Notes: generated from the letters alone by a model not told the origin. Numbered from the stretch's first letter, positions 24,906 to 37,224 are shown. The stretch is DNA of 64,000 nt from Grifola frondosa (GCA_001683735.1 LUGG01000041.1:310001-374000), one strand, 5' to 3'. Program-made: numbers and translations.

Positions 24906-26154
24906 TCAACTTTGGGTCGCCTGCTCGACCAAGCGACGTTCCACGACCTCGCGGTCATAACCCATGATGACCTCCGGTAGAGAGTCCCACCAATCAGTCT
25001 CGTCACAAGCGCCTCGCGTGTTGAGTGCTTTGTACATCTCCCAATACTCCGGGTACCAGCCACCCATCTCCCAATCCAATGATTCCCGAGACTCGAACAC
25101 CGCCGTCAGGCTTCTCCACGACCATTATGTTGCGCGGGTGGAGGTCGCCGTGCGTCAGCGTAATACGGTAGTCGTCTCGAAGGAGGGACCGCAGCCAGCG
25201 AAGGTACCCCGAGGATATGCCACGAGCGGGGCGTGAAGTGAGGAAGTCGTGGAACTGCGGGATAGTCTGAAGATCGGGGGCACTGACGGATACACGCATA
25301 CACGCATGTTTGCAGACATGCGGAGAAGAAAGGCATCCGAGGGGTATTGAAGGCAAATGAGGAAGACGACGTAGCTGGGACATCATGTCGTTTAGCTGAT
25401 AGCAGACGGACGTCTTCTGGTCCTTCATCAGATCTGGCCACCGCTTCTCCAGCGTCTCACCAGGCACCAAGGTTGAGAACATGTATGACGTTGGACCAAT
25501 CGTGACTAAACCGAGCGCTCGCGGGACGGGTATGGACGTATGGCAACTGACATAGTCGAGAAGGCTTGGCTCATCCTGAGCAATATTAGGACCGAGCTTG
25601 ACCACTATGTCGTCGGATAACTGAACGATCATTCGAGATAAACCAGAAAATAGGCATTTGCCATCGTCGATAAGCTGGGGAAGACGCCTCTGGAGCAGGA
25701 AAGGTATATCTGAAGTGGGAGTGCCATTATGCTTCCCGAGCATCGCCAGAACGCTCGGTGCGAGTTCCAATGTTACCACTGGCTTGGAAGTAGGCGTTTG
25801 ATGACCATAAATCCGAAGCTTTTTGGGCGCAGGAGGCATCACATTAGACACGTCCTCGAGAACTATCACCGAATGTGTATATGTTCAGATCGAGATAAGT
25901 GACACCGTGAATAGATGCTCACCAGCTTGGCGCCGCTCCGCTGTCTCTCGTGCAGTTGAAAGTCTGCGATGATAGGACTCCAGTGCGTCTTGTACGACGC
26001 GTTCAAACTCGGCTGCTGGGTCCTCATCAAAAGCTTTCGCTATTTTGCGTGCAATACTTTTATTCAAATTGAGGCGGACGCGCTCCAACACGCGTGCTAT
26101 TCGCTCTTGACTCGGTTCCGGGTCACGGGGAGAAGCAAAAGTGGTGGAAGGCAT
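24906..26154 (-). CDS. Aminoglycoside-phosphotransferase-fold (APH/choline kinase-like) protein
   Basis: Two exons (26154-25923, 25862-24906) with a gtgagc...gatag intron give about 395 residues. Exon 2 has RMIQLSD-like nucleotide-lobe strands (VVKLGPNIAQDEPSLLDYV), GPTSYMFSTLVPGETLEKRW, and the catalytic loop LTHGDLHPRNIMV. The metal-binding IIDWEMGGWYPEYWE follows only after removing one base from a GG at 25076-25077. Splice phase also requires 956 rather than 957 nt in exon 2. This family is greatly expanded in Agaricomycetes and phosphorylates small molecules or is of unknown role, so substrate is not inferred. The N-terminal exon (about 77 residues) is helical and charged. The frame break removes the last 60 residues if real. 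Confidence 0.8.
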
Positions 26155-26309
26155 GGTTCAGACGAGCTCGGAATGGGTTATCAGGGAACAAGGCTTCAAC
26201 AAACTTTACGTGGCGCATCGGGGATCGTTCGTGACCATCACAGTCGCGTGACGTTTGGACTTGGTTACTTCCGAACCACCTTGTGAAATCCTTGTAAAGC
26301 TTCACCCCA

Positions 26310-27582
26310 TGAAGTCTACTGCCTTTTTACAGACCCAAGGACTTGCGATTGACCTGGACATGGTGAAAAGCAGAAACGCTACAAAGCGTCGAGCCGACCA
26401 ACCTACGACTGCTTCTTCGTCTACCAAGAAACCTAGATTAGAGCCTCCAGTTATTCCTGAGATTATCGAACATCACGACCGTTGGTACAATCTTTACTGC
26501 TCGTTACGTTTTTTGCTCAAAAACGTCATACAAGATTTGCTTTATAGCGCGGTCGGTCGCCGTTGGCGTGGGTTAGACAACATCGAGAATCTAGTTGTCT
26601 TGTACGTTGACGTGCTAGTTTTACGCGGACATTCAAGTGACGGCAAGGCTAAATCTTAGTGGCGATTCTACAACACGGTTTGGCCATTGCACCACATGGG
26701 TAAGTATGCTTAGTTACTCATTGATAGCTCTGACGGCGAGACATTGTTCCTTAGCTAGGGCACTTGCTGCAATCTCTGGTGACAAGTGGAAAATCCAGAA
26801 AACAACATGTACAAGCATACAACTATGCAGCCCCGGGACATACAGTAGAAGATGACCTTTCCGATCAGCTGGAGAAATTCTTTGAACAATTCCCAAGGAA
26901 AAAGGGTACTCAGTCAGAGCCATCCCTAGATCCCTCAAAGACTCTCTGTGGTGAGTATTTCAATTAATTTTACAAATCGACCTCACAAATATTTTTTCCA
27001 GTGCTCTGGCTGGGTATCAATGACTGCGGGTGAGCAAATCTGCAGTGATATGGGTCGTTTATATCCATAATATATTTTATGTGGCACTTTTGTAGGCGAA
27101 CAGAGGCAGATGATTTGGAAGAAATCATTGAGAAGCTGTTCGAGGATGGACTCGACGAGCTGTACACCAAAGCCGGCGCACGAAATTTTCTGCTCATCAA
27201 CGTCCCACCGAAAGATCGCTGTCCCGCTGGTGAGATTACTCGATGCGCCGTCTGGACCGCGAGTCCTACGTTCTGAATTAACCTTGACCCAGCGCTGAGG
27301 CTCTCCACTGACCTATCAAAGCGGTATAAAACATGGAACGAGCTTCTGCAATCGCGTGCAAAGATCTTCGCATCGGACAGTGCACAGATATCCGTCTTTC
27401 TCTTCTCTGCTTACGAGGTCGTCTCTGCCGTGCTGGATGATCCAGAAAAATTCGGGTTTCAAGAGGATGACGTGACCGAACAAGGTGGCGCTATCTGGAT
27501 GGATGATCTGCATATGACTAGTGAAGTGCATGCGATTGTCGCTGAGCGTATTGAAGTGGCGTTGCGCGCCAGGGGTGTTTAG
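26310..27582 (+). CDS. SGNH-hydrolase / CE16-like esterase with unusual N-terminus
   Basis: The 3' exons are clear: 27002-27029 (VLWLGINDCG, the G-x-N-D block), 27096-27229 (EEIIEKLFEDGLDELY, GARNFLLINVPPKDRCPA) and 27293-27582, ending WMDDLHMTSEVHAIVAERI, where Asp-x-x-His gives the rest of the triad. This matches carbohydrate esterase 16-type acetylesterases. A possible block I GDST is at 26649-26660. Upstream, the frame from 26310 has a basic KKPRLEPP segment and no secretion signal, unlike typical secreted CE16 enzymes. The 5' exon structure could not be fixed, so the start is provisional. It is either a cytosolic or nuclear relative, or a gene with a replaced or misread 5' end. Confidence 0.62.
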
Positions 27583-28259
27583 AGGCTTGTGCCTGACACA
27601 GGATCAAGAGAACCCTGCCTGATATACCAAATATAAAGACCATGTCTCCATAATGTGGTTTCATTATGAAACATATATGTAGCGTTATGAGGCTGAACAG
27701 ATTGGTTGACAGTAAAGACGCGACGCAACACGTTGGACTGAAAGCTTCAGCGACTAACTGAATTTGCTGCTGGTCGGATTAGTCCTTGACTTGCTATCGT
27801 TTATTTATATTCTGGTCAGGTCTATTTTTGTTTTTGTCTCGTCTGTGACATTTTCATCACTTATTCTCTTGGTCAAAACATCATGATCTGTAATCTGTGC
27901 CTATGTCGCAGAGCACGAACACCAGCGCCGTCCTGATTCAACCTATCCAGTGGGTATAAAGTGATGCACTAAGATTGCATGTACCAATGTGTTGTACGTA
28001 CTTCTGACATGCATGTGTAGTTGCAAGAGTTGAAGAGTTGAACTTTGTTAGTGGCACGCACCGGACAGTGTCTTCATTATTGACTTCATAACGTCAGAAC
28101 GCACTGTAAAGTCTCAAGGCTAGTGGTACAACTGCGTCAACGGTTGAGGGTTTTAGATCCATAAACTAGCACCGTACCCTATGTTAAGTGTCTTGAATAT
28201 AGCTTGAACACCAAGACAATGGAGCTTACAAGCTTCACAACACCACACCCAAATACACA
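27583..28259. other. Convergent intergenic region
   Basis: It lies between the stop codons of the esterase (+) and IPK1 (-). It is AT-rich with several TATGAAACATATATG-like stretches and no credible ORF. It probably holds the two 3' UTRs. Confidence 0.5.
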
Positions 28260-29695
28260 TCAAACGGCATACTGGTCTACGCACCCCTTCGGCCGAATGC
28301 CTGCATACGCGTCGACTATCTCACTATCAAGCTCCGCCCACTTCGCGAGCCGCGAAATGCTCTTCACGTCCAGGTCGATCACAGTAATAGTCCCATTGGA
28401 TGTAGGGACATCTTCAGTGGGGGGAGGCATGCGGAGAATAATGGAGCAGTCTTTGAATGTGGCAGAAAGCAAGTATGCAGCGCAGCGGTACCACAGCTCC
28501 TCTTCTGTTTCTGGCAGCGCGTCGCTGTCAGGGTTCTCGGACCTTTCCAAGTACGCGTCGACGAAGCGCACCCAGTCTTCTGGCGTCAGTTCCTCCAGAC
28601 CTGCACCAAGCTTGCCTGCGGTCGGACGCACGCGCTTCCAGAGCGCAGTGAGCCCCTCGATATCAAGCGCGTCAAGTCTGCGCTGTAGGACTGCAAGCTT
28701 AGGCACAACAGGAACTTCGAGAAGAAGAGGGAGAAGTGCAGATGTAAGACATTCACGCAGCTCGTTCAGTGTAGGTGCGGGGGAAGGCATAGAAGGAGAC
28801 ACTGGCAGGGAAGAAAGTAATTTGTGTGCGAGCGGGCTTAGGGAGGAAGGCTGCGGAAGTATCAAGAAGCACAAAATATTAGTGGAGATGCGTATTGCTT
28901 ATGTATATAACGCACGTTAACGGTCGGGCGGAGCATCTGCCCGTCCACAAACACTCGCAAGTTGTTGACACCGCCGGAGCTCCCGATCCAGACATCCCAC
29001 AAGGCATGAAGTGCACGAGTAACGCGTGCTTCTTCCCCAGAGAATAGGTCAAGTGGGCAGTAGCCAAGAGAGACGTCTTCGCCCTGCGTCGTCTTGAGGT
29101 GCGCATGCATGCAGAAGCGACAGGTGCGTGTCTTGATAGGAAGCGTGCGCGGGGAGAGGTGCAAAGAGGACGGAAGAAAACCCCACTTCGGCTGTGGCAT
29201 CGGCAGGATATCTTGAGCTTTTCGGGCACTCAACGGGGAGCATGCATGAGGTGGGAGACATACTTTGATCTCGACGGCCCATCCTTTCCCTCCGACCAGG
29301 TCAGCAGCAAGGACTGCTTTGCGTTTATGCACATCGATTCGGTCTTTTCCTCTGCGCTCGATGGGTCGTCGTTCCTCACATATCGCAGCGAGTTCCGCAA
29401 GCCATGCACTCTGGACTCTCACCGCCTCTAGGCGGGGCAAGTACTCTTTGGGAACAAGGCGCTCGATTACAGCACGCTGGAAGACAATCGTTGGGTCATC
29501 CTGCTCCTTTTCGTTTTCCTCGTCCTCCATAGGCTCTAACTCAGATGCAAGAACATTTTTGCGCAGTCTGAGAGCTGTTCCGTCAAACTGAGGGTGTGGT
29601 GGACCAGTGTACGAGAAAACAATAGTAGAACCACCCTCAGAGATATATTTCCAATCAGTCGGAGAAGTTCCTGCGATATGAGGGGTCTGAGCCAT
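28260..29695 (-). CDS. IPK1: Inositol-pentakisphosphate 2-kinase
   Basis: Three exons (29695-29264, 29191-28916, 28850-28260) join perfectly in phase to give 432 residues. Family blocks are DWKYISEGGSTIVFSY and ALRLRK near the start, KPKWGFLP with RFCMHAHLK in the middle, and AYLLSATFKDCSIILRM plus ITVIDLDVKSI near the end. The enzyme phosphorylates inositol pentakisphosphate at the 2-position to make phytate (IP6), which supports mRNA export and phosphate signalling. The length fits fungal members. The gene lies head-to-tail behind wc-2 (gap about 240 bp), so it probably has its own promoter there. No indels were seen, in contrast to several neighbours. Confidence 0.92.
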
Positions 29696-29937
29696 AGTAT
29701 CCAGAGCAATTTAGACAGGTCAGTGTGGAAAAAGTCAGCAGAGAAAGTCCAAAGACCATGATCAGAGCTGCGCAGTGACGCGCTTGTAAAAGGATAGGCG
29801 CTCAATAGAGATGATCGGCGAGGAACAATGATTTACGATCTACTGAAAACAACTCCGAGATGACATGTTATCCAAATAGCAAGTAGTTGTAATTAGCATG
29901 CCGATGAAACAGCCTGAAGACACTGTTCTCCCATAGA

Positions 29938-31127
29938 TCAGAACACGGTACCGGATCCCGAAGCCTGCTGAGTTATATCTCCTTCACCCTCTGCTTCTCC
30001 GGTCTTGCGCACCTTCTTCGCCCATCTCAGCCCGCAGGCATTGCATAACGTCTTGGGACCTGTAGGACCCTAAGGGGAAAAGAAATCTGGTCAAGCGTTG
30101 ATACCATGATATAATAAAGAACGAACTTTGCGCCACTCAGGTGAATCAGTGCGCCCACAAGTTACGCAGACATGTTGCTCTGTCCCATAAACTCTTTTGA
30201 GCTGATGTGGTGTCAGTGTCCCGCATATTTTGTGAGATGAAGAACAGAGGTATACTCTCTTTGTATTCCTCGGGCCATTTGCATCGCCTTCATCGTCTTC
30301 TCCCAATCGTGGAGCCGAGACCACCACGTTCGTGTCGAATCCTACGATTGGGGTGCCGGGGGTGCCATTCCCCATGTCTTCGTACCTGCCGTAATACCCG
30401 TGGGGTAAGGGGGCACGAGGGTGAGGCTGTGAGAATGGCATCGGCTCTGCTGCGGAGAGAGTTGCCGACTGCGTACGAAGCTCTAGAATACGTTGTTGCA
30501 GACGCTCGTTCTCCATCTTCAACTCAAGGAATGTGTTAAGCCTGCAGCAAGATTGAGTCAATCTATCCTGGATGAGGGAAAGTGGTAACGAACATAGCAG
30601 TATTCCGGCTAGGGTAAGGCTTTGCCATGGCGAAGTAACAGAGAAACTTCGTGGAGTCGGGGAGGAAATGAGGATGACCTTTGATTTCGAACAGTACCTC
30701 TCGTGGTGCAGAAGTGTAGTCGCTGCAGACGTAGAAATCATTCTTGCACTGAAGGCGACAGTATGCAAGAATTTCGGTATTGTTGGATATACTCTGCATG
30801 AACATCAATTGGAAACTGGTCCTGTCATCCGCTAGTGATCATCTCAGAGTTAGTTTCATCGTTTCTAGCACAGATGCAGGTGAGCTCACGATTCATCAGT
30901 TCGATGAGGTAACTATCGGCAAGCTCGTCGTCTCTCCAGCCCAGAAGCTCTGTGACGGCGTTTCCGCAATACAAGACCTGGCAGGTCTCAGACAGGACAA
31001 GTGTGATGACATCGTTGAGCTCGGTAATAAGGAGGTCGGCCCAACGCTTGCGCTTAGTAAATTCAAAGATCTGCTGCTCCTTTGAGACGGCCTTGGACGC
31101 AGAGGGAGAAGATTGGGAAGTGGACAT
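29938..31127 (-). CDS. wc-2: White collar 2-like PAS/GATA transcription factor
   Basis: Five exons (31127-30890, 30831-30594, 30541-30256, 30201-30127, 30069-29938) give 322 residues with no frame break. Residues 20-150 form a PAS domain ([39 protein letters not shown]). A short coiled coil ([16 protein letters not shown]) follows. The C-terminal GATA finger has CVTC and CNACGLRW knuckles and is split by an intron after EWRK. A 54-nt intron (30255-30202) is a multiple of three without a stop, so a read-through isoform adding 18 residues is possible. WC-2 pairs with the flavin-binding WC-1 photoreceptor to activate light genes and mushroom development. WC-1 itself is not in the window. Confidence 0.93.
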
Positions 31128-31600
31128 GGTGGTTAAGAGGAGATAACATGTCGCTTCTATAAACTCTCCATCACATACCTGTCAAGGGACCCACTCGTCG
31201 ATTCAAGGCCAAAATCGTTGCCATATCTAGCCAGATTACCTAAATTTTAGCATCAGATCGTCAACGCCACGTGCATGACCCATCTAGGCATATGGGTCCT
31301 TATGGGTCCGGTGGCTCTTGGCGGCTCTCTCCTATTTGAAATTACCTATCAAAGAGGCCTTACGCGATATCATCAGCCGCTTGAGGGATGAGTCATTGAC
31401 TCACGGTGGCTCCGACAACCAAGACAATAAAAAACAATAGTCAAAGCAGTAAAGATTCGTTGGCTCAATCATTCAATGGAGCCACGCTAGAAGCGGATGA
31501 AAAGTTCTTCCTATACATTTTTATTGTGCGCCAGCTTCTTTATGCAGGTTGCAATTGCAACCACAGGGTTTTGTGGCACACACGTGCACTGAGAATCCTG

Positions 31601-31610
31601 CATATAAAGC
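31601..31610 (+). promoter_or_regulatory. TATA box of the 31683 gene
   Basis: CATATAAAGC lies 73 bp before the ATG at 31683, a normal distance for a TATA-driven fungal gene with a short 5' UTR. Confidence 0.5.
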
Positions 31611-31682
31611 CTCTCAGCTCTGCAATCTCTCTCCAAGTTCCTTCCTCAGTCTAGCTTTTCTCTTGGTGCAAACTTACACTCA

Positions 31683-32388
31683 ATGTCTTCCACCTCTACA
31701 TCTCTACGCATTTCTACGGAATGTTCCACCGAATGCTCCATAGATGATCTTGAGACCGACAGTCCACTGACCCCGTTGAGTGACGGCGGTGATACAATCC
31801 TACCAGCCCCGGGATTCACCCCGGTGCTCGCTGAAGTAAGTAATCCTGTTCCGAAAGCCTTCAAATTGCATACTCAGAGTTCATCGCAGGATCCAGTGGC
31901 GCAACGATCGCATGCACTCGAGGCCTCTGACACGTTCCAGTCTGCGCAAACCCTGAGTTCGCCATTACAGTCACTGCCGGGACCTCCGGAGTCTCGTTTC
32001 AACCCGATATGTAGGACTGAATCTACTCCTCTCTTTCCTCCTGAGATGATGCCGCCCACCAACTGTGGCCTTGAAACGATTATGGGGGACCCCCAGGTAC
32101 AGGCGAATTCCTCTCAGGTGGCTGATGCGAGTGTCCTTCTGGTGCGTTTCCTCTTGGACATTTGTTTCTGCTTCTAATCCAGCTCTCGCTCAGAACATCT
32201 CGGACGGTCACGCCTTTTTTGCAGACTTAATCAAAATCCTCAACGACCCCGATCTTCCATTCGATAAATACGACCCTAAAACCGACACCTGCAATGGAAA
32301 GACGGTAGATTGGTCATATGTCTGGAAGGGCATGATTCATCCTGAATACATCAATCGCTGGGATTCAGAAGGCAACCGTATACAGTGA
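31683..32388 (+). CDS. Unknown protein, Ser/Pro-rich with conserved-looking C-terminus
   Basis: Two exons (31683-32141, 32194-32388), with a gtgcgt...ctcag intron, keep frame and give 217 residues. The N-terminal two thirds is low complexity: repeated STECS units near residue 12, then Pro/Ser-rich sequence with SPLTPLSD that could be a phosphorylation or degron-like segment. The last 65 residues are compact and charged (HAFFADLIKILNDPDLPFD, DWSYVWKGMIHPEYINRW). No known domain was recognised. A TATA box lies just upstream. The gene sits between wc-2 (divergent) and a Zn2Cys6 factor, which is suggestive of regulation but not evidence of it. Confidence 0.6.
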
Positions 32389-32851
32389 GCCCTTGATAGT
32401 ACTATGTCTGCCTGCGCTCTCTGAGCCATGGTCTTGCATGTTGGGTCTATATCACATCTAATCTCCGCGTCGCATCATAGTTACAATTGACTTCATTTTG
32501 CTTGCTCTATATCAATAGAACATGTCAATCGGCATCCAGCTAAAGCATTTTGCGTGAATAGTCTGGTTCCAAATGAATATTGTTCGGCAACAAATGATCA
32601 GATGTGAGCGAGAGCAAAGATACTGGCGTTGATGCACTGACGAAAGTATATTGGGATCCCCGAGGGACAGAGTACTACGTCCAAAATTTTGCCCACCAGC
32701 TTGTGGCGACAAAACAAGATCCGTGATTAAACCGAGAGCCAGAGCAACCGAAGAACAAAAAAGACAACATCTTGGAACGAAATAAAACAATGCAGGGCCA
32801 GACAATCAATATGAAGACACAATGACCATCCAGCCAAACAGCTTAGGATAC

Positions 32852-34977
32852 TTAAACGCCAGGAGCTCTACCGGTGTATTCTTCTTTGTCTTCCTCCTCA
32901 GGCCCAAAGAGCTCTTCAAACAGATTCGTCAAAGGGTGGGCTGATTTCTTGGTATGAGGGGTGGCTTTCTCCGTCAGCTGCGCTTGGTCGTAGTCCAAGG
33001 AGAGACTCCGAATACGTGGGGAGCAACAATTGGGCGAAGGAGAAGGAGACGAGGCTCCCGAACACGGCATCGTACTTGGACATACGCTCGAAGGTGGAGT
33101 GAGCTTCGAGACGTCGTTAAATGACAGATCAGATCCAGTGAGATCATCGCGGAGTGTGTTGCCGAAGTCCTCTGGTGAGCCTGCAGAAGAAGCGCACGTG
33201 AACGTCGAGCGATCGGAAGCGTCCGCCATTTGGACGTCAAAGCTCACAGAGCCAGGAGAGGTTGCGGGTGTAGCAAACTCTGATCCCGACCTGGAGTCAA
33301 ACGAGAGGCGATCAGAAAGGGTGGTATCCCTGCTTGAAGAGGATAAAGAGGATAAAGATGTCGACGTCAGTGGCGGAATCAACGCATCAACATTGATGCT
33401 ATTCGCACTGCCCGTATGATTCGAGGAATTGTCGGAGAATGCTGCTAGCAAGCTCGCCTCAAGCTCAGTGTCATAGGGTACGGCCATCGGGACTTCTGAT
33501 GTTGGGACGGGACCTCGGGCTGAGTTTGAGGGTGCAAGCGACCGCAGTGGGAAGGATGTTTGCGAGAGCTGTGAGAAACTTTGAGATGCACCGGAGAAAG
33601 CGTTTCGTGCTACGCCACACTCGAGATTTGACCACGAAAGGGGATACCTTGCGGACCTGGCAGGCAACAGATACGTTAATCCTAAGTAGAGAAAACGGGC
33701 ACACACATGAAATGTGACGCGTCAACAATACAAATTCGATCAACATCGTCAAAGACTTCAATGGAATCCATCGAGAAAGCAGAAAACAAGTATATTGCAG
33801 CACGGCAAGAGCCAATGCGAAGCACTCACTCCGACCAGTCTGTCGACTCCTTAGATACGCTCCTCTGTACTTCAGACATCCCCAGCGACGACGAAGATGC
33901 GGTTGACCACGCAGATCCCTGCCTCGACATATCCAACCTCTCGCTTCCTGAACTGTAAGAGCCAATTCGGGACATCGAGCCCATCTGCGACCATCCTTGC
34001 TCCGATGATGACGCGGATGAAGGAGGGCATCCTGTGAGGGAAGAGATGTCCGGACCTGGGTGGGCGATGACGGGAGCAGGCCATGAAGCATATTGGCTGT
34101 AAGACGGAGCTGAGCTGAAGTCGTATACAAGATGTGTCCCCGTCCCTTGCGGATGCTGAGCAACAGACGCATGGACCAATAGCGGGATCGTAGCTGGGGA
34201 GTTGCCGTGTTCCCAATGTGCTGCATCATGGCTGCAGGCTGAAGATAGGAGTCTGGATGACGCGAGGGGAGAACCGGGAGATATGCCCCCGGATCAAACA
34301 TCTCGAAAACTTGTCCTTCCATTCTGCGAGGTTTGTCTTTGTTCTTCCTTCTGTTGGCTTTATGGTTGAGAGCATATTCACAAGGAAAACCGCGGGTTGC
34401 GCATCGATTACACGATGGGCGGGTCCCAGTACACTGTGCAAGAAGAACATAAGAAGTAAGGAAGAACTGAGGCTGACAAGAGAAGCAGTACCTTGGTCTT
34501 CCGCAAGCGGCATCGTTCACAGGCTTGGGGAACGCGAACTCGTTCCACAGGACGGGGAGCTACAAACAATTGCCGATCGGATGGATACGGCCCACAGTGT
34601 TCTGCAAGACTGCCCGAGTATAAAGACTGCTGCCCAGGCACATATTGTGAATGACAAGGATCAGGTTCGGAGATCATGATTTCGGGTCGAGGGGCGACAC
34701 AAATGGCAGCCGCAGTAACCCCGAGAGTAGAAGGCGATGGAAGTGGTGCGTAACCATCAGAGAAGTTCTGCGTAGTATCCTCGAAGCTAGTGTGGCCATT
34801 GAACGGGCGAGAATATGAAAGGAGAACATGCGGTGGTGGAAGCTGTTGAGCAGGAAGGTGCTGGAATTGTTCAAGAGGCCAGACTGGCTGAGCTTGTGAC
34901 TGATATTGAAGTAGAGCAGCACGCGGCGCGGCCAGCACGTCTGCGTGGATCTGTTTGGAATGACCACACGCGTCCAT
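32852..34977 (-). CDS. Zn2Cys6 binuclear-cluster transcription factor
   Basis: Three exons (34977-34492, 34433-33830, 33656-32852) encode about 631 residues. The Zn2Cys6 motif is C-E-R-C-R-L-R-K-T-K, split by an intron just before its third Cys, then CTGTRPSCNRCATRGFPC, followed by a basic NHKANRRKNKDKPRR linker. It lies in the middle of the chain rather than at the N-terminus. Gln/Pro-rich sequence precedes it and Ser/Thr-rich activation-like sequence follows; the end is acidic (EELFGPEEEDKEE). One base is missing near the G run 34196-34199: frame and the downstream splice phase both require 605 rather than 604 nt in exon 2. It is probably a nuclear DNA-binding regulator; target and pathway are unknown. 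Confidence 0.87.
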
Positions 34978-35939
34978 CCTAGATAGCGTTAAAGAGCGTC
35001 AAGAGCAAAGGATAACAAAGCAAGATAGCGTCAAGCTATAGGAAAAGGGACAAAGGATCTGGGGCCACCGTTCCTGAAGAGCGGCAATTTATACTGGTTT
35101 ACCCAACGAAACTTGGATGACTTGGTCTAGATCAATATTTAGATTTGGACCGGAGAACACGTACGCTGCCGATAGCAATTTAATGCACAACGTAATATAC
35201 CTGTTATTGTTGTGCGAAGATATTGAATACTGAGATGGCCCAGAGTCCTTTCAGTGGACGCCACTTGAAATCTGAGTGATTTAGCCATGATTTTCTCTCT
35301 TCCGAGAAAGCAGGAAGCCAGAATTCATGCGTCCATCGTATCAGATATAGACACTGACGTGACGAAGCAAGACCGTCTGTTTTCGATACTACGATACTTG
35401 GTCTCCGAGCATGGTGACCTTTACCAGACACGAAAAGACTCAAGAGCGCCCATGACTTTTGTTGAACGTTATCACGTGCATTGTGACTGTTCGCGTTTGT
35501 CACGTTAGCCGCCAACGGGGTGACCCATCTTACCCGGGTAACCAACTAATACGAGCTTGAGCAAAAGCGATGTTGACTGAACGTCAGCCACCTCTTTCTG
35601 TAGCATCCAAGATCATTACACAATTCTAGAGCAACTTTGCTGGTCGGCGTCTCATCCGTTTGTAAGATTTGCTGGAATTTGCATCCTAATTATCACAGAA
35701 AACATACAACAAACATGATGTGCGTGCAGCATCTGAAAAACTGACGTGACAGTCAGCCGTCGCCCTGATTGCTGTTTGCCGCCGCCTATGGTGGCTACCC
35801 CCGATGCTTTGACGATATAAAAAGCCCTCGAGTGTCCCGGTATGCGTCTTTCTCAATCGCTGGTCGGTCATCCATTCCTTCCGCTGTGTGTGTGCGATTT
35901 CACGCTTCTCATCCTTCTTTCAACGTCCCTGAACTCACT
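34978..35939. other. Divergent intergenic region
   Basis: About 960 bp between the Zn2Cys6 gene (-) and the secreted protein gene (+). The short ORFs are unsupported. It contains the TATA box listed below and otherwise shows no repeat or RNA structure that I could see. Confidence 0.5.
35816..35824 (+). promoter_or_regulatory. TATA box of the secreted-protein gene
   Basis: TATAAAAAG sits 116 bp upstream of the ATG at 35940. A strong TATA is consistent with a highly or conditionally expressed secreted protein. Confidence 0.55.
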
Positions 35940-36968
35940 ATGTATTCCATTGCACTTGCATTGGCTGGACTCTTTTTCCGCCCTGCTGCCACGGCATTGC
36001 AGAAGCGTGCTGCTGATTTTTTTGACCCTGCGTTAGGAGGAGGAAGTATATTCGATAACGCAACGTTTGGCGGCGAGCCCATGAACGTAAGTAAATTTAT
36101 CCGATGCTTGCATTATGGTTGTTTACAAATGTGTGTCGCAGGTTATCATCTCAGGGCTCAGCTCGCCAGATGTGCTCACCGACGATGGCGTTTTAAATTT
36201 CGTGCGAGCAATCGGATTGTAGGCTTTGTGTATTTTCCAGATCTCTATTAACTCTGAGTTTCCGTCGCACAGTTCCACAGAGTGCCTTGGTCTCCACCTC
36301 GGCAATCCTCAATCCGCAAACCTTGGAGATGGAGATGGTCTCGTCAATCAGACTATCGGGCTCCGCGAGGACTTCGGGAGCTCCGCACTCGGTACTTGTC
36401 TTGAAAGCGCTATTGGTGGCAACCACCTTAGGTCAGCTCCAACATCTCACCCAGATATCAACTGATTCTAAGTCCAACCTACCTGTAGAGTCTTCCGTCA
36501 AAACGGGCCGCAAGCCGATAGCGGCGCACTCTTCCTAGCGTGAGTGTCTCGCAAGGTAATATTAAATGCTTCTAAATACTGTCCATTTCCATAGCGTATC
36601 AAAGGAACAGCCAGCCAGCAAACACCATGATATCGTTCCCGATGGCTACAACGTCGGACGGTTCGTCAAATTTATTCTAACCTAACACAAGAGATAGTTG
36701 ACGTCTCTCGCTGCCTCAGTGACGATCTGGTTAGCCGCGCTGTTGGTACGAAGGGTTTCGGCGGAATTTTCTATGACATACAAGCAAGAAACATCACAGG
36801 CTTGATGCCAGCAGGGAGCGATGGTATAAATCATGGTGCGCGCATCCCGCTTGGATGTTTCCGACTCTCTAAAAGTCAATATCACATTGCACTTCAGGGA
36901 TTGGTGTTGACGGCATTGTTACCCTCCTGACAGTAACAATACAATCGACTGACGGTGCTTCATCATGA
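35940..36968 (+). CDS. Small secreted basidiomycete protein of unknown function
   Basis: Seven exons (35940-36086, 36142-36218, 36273-36431, 36489-36539, 36595-36660, 36720-36835, 36898-36968) join exactly to give 228 residues. A hydrophobic leader MYSIALALAGLFF ends near ALQKR, which looks like a signal peptide followed by a Kex2-type KR site. The mature part contains VIISGLSSPDVLTDDG, STECLGLHLGNPQSANLGDG, FRQNGPQADSGALFLAVS, HDIVPDGYNVGRD and GIGVDGIVTLLTVTI. It is a lineage-typical secreted protein, possibly wall- or substrate-associated. There is no catalytic motif that I recognise. Seven exons for 228 residues is very intron-dense. Confidence 0.75.
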
Positions 36969-37224
36969 GTTTGTTACTCATGGTTCCAGATTGACACGCT
37001 GTATCGATGTAGCAGCCACTAAGCTTTCGGAAAATACGTTTTCTTGTTCCAAATCCTTCGTCGCTCGTGGTGAATGATCTGCTGACCCCGATTGAGGACC
37101 CGCCGAGGCCCAAACCGGGGCAAAACATAAGATTATCCGGCGGGGTACGAGCATTTAGACCCGTACGGGCGCTAATACGTTTATATAATTACGGGGCGCC
37201 TTCGAATTGTTGAAGGACTCGATC

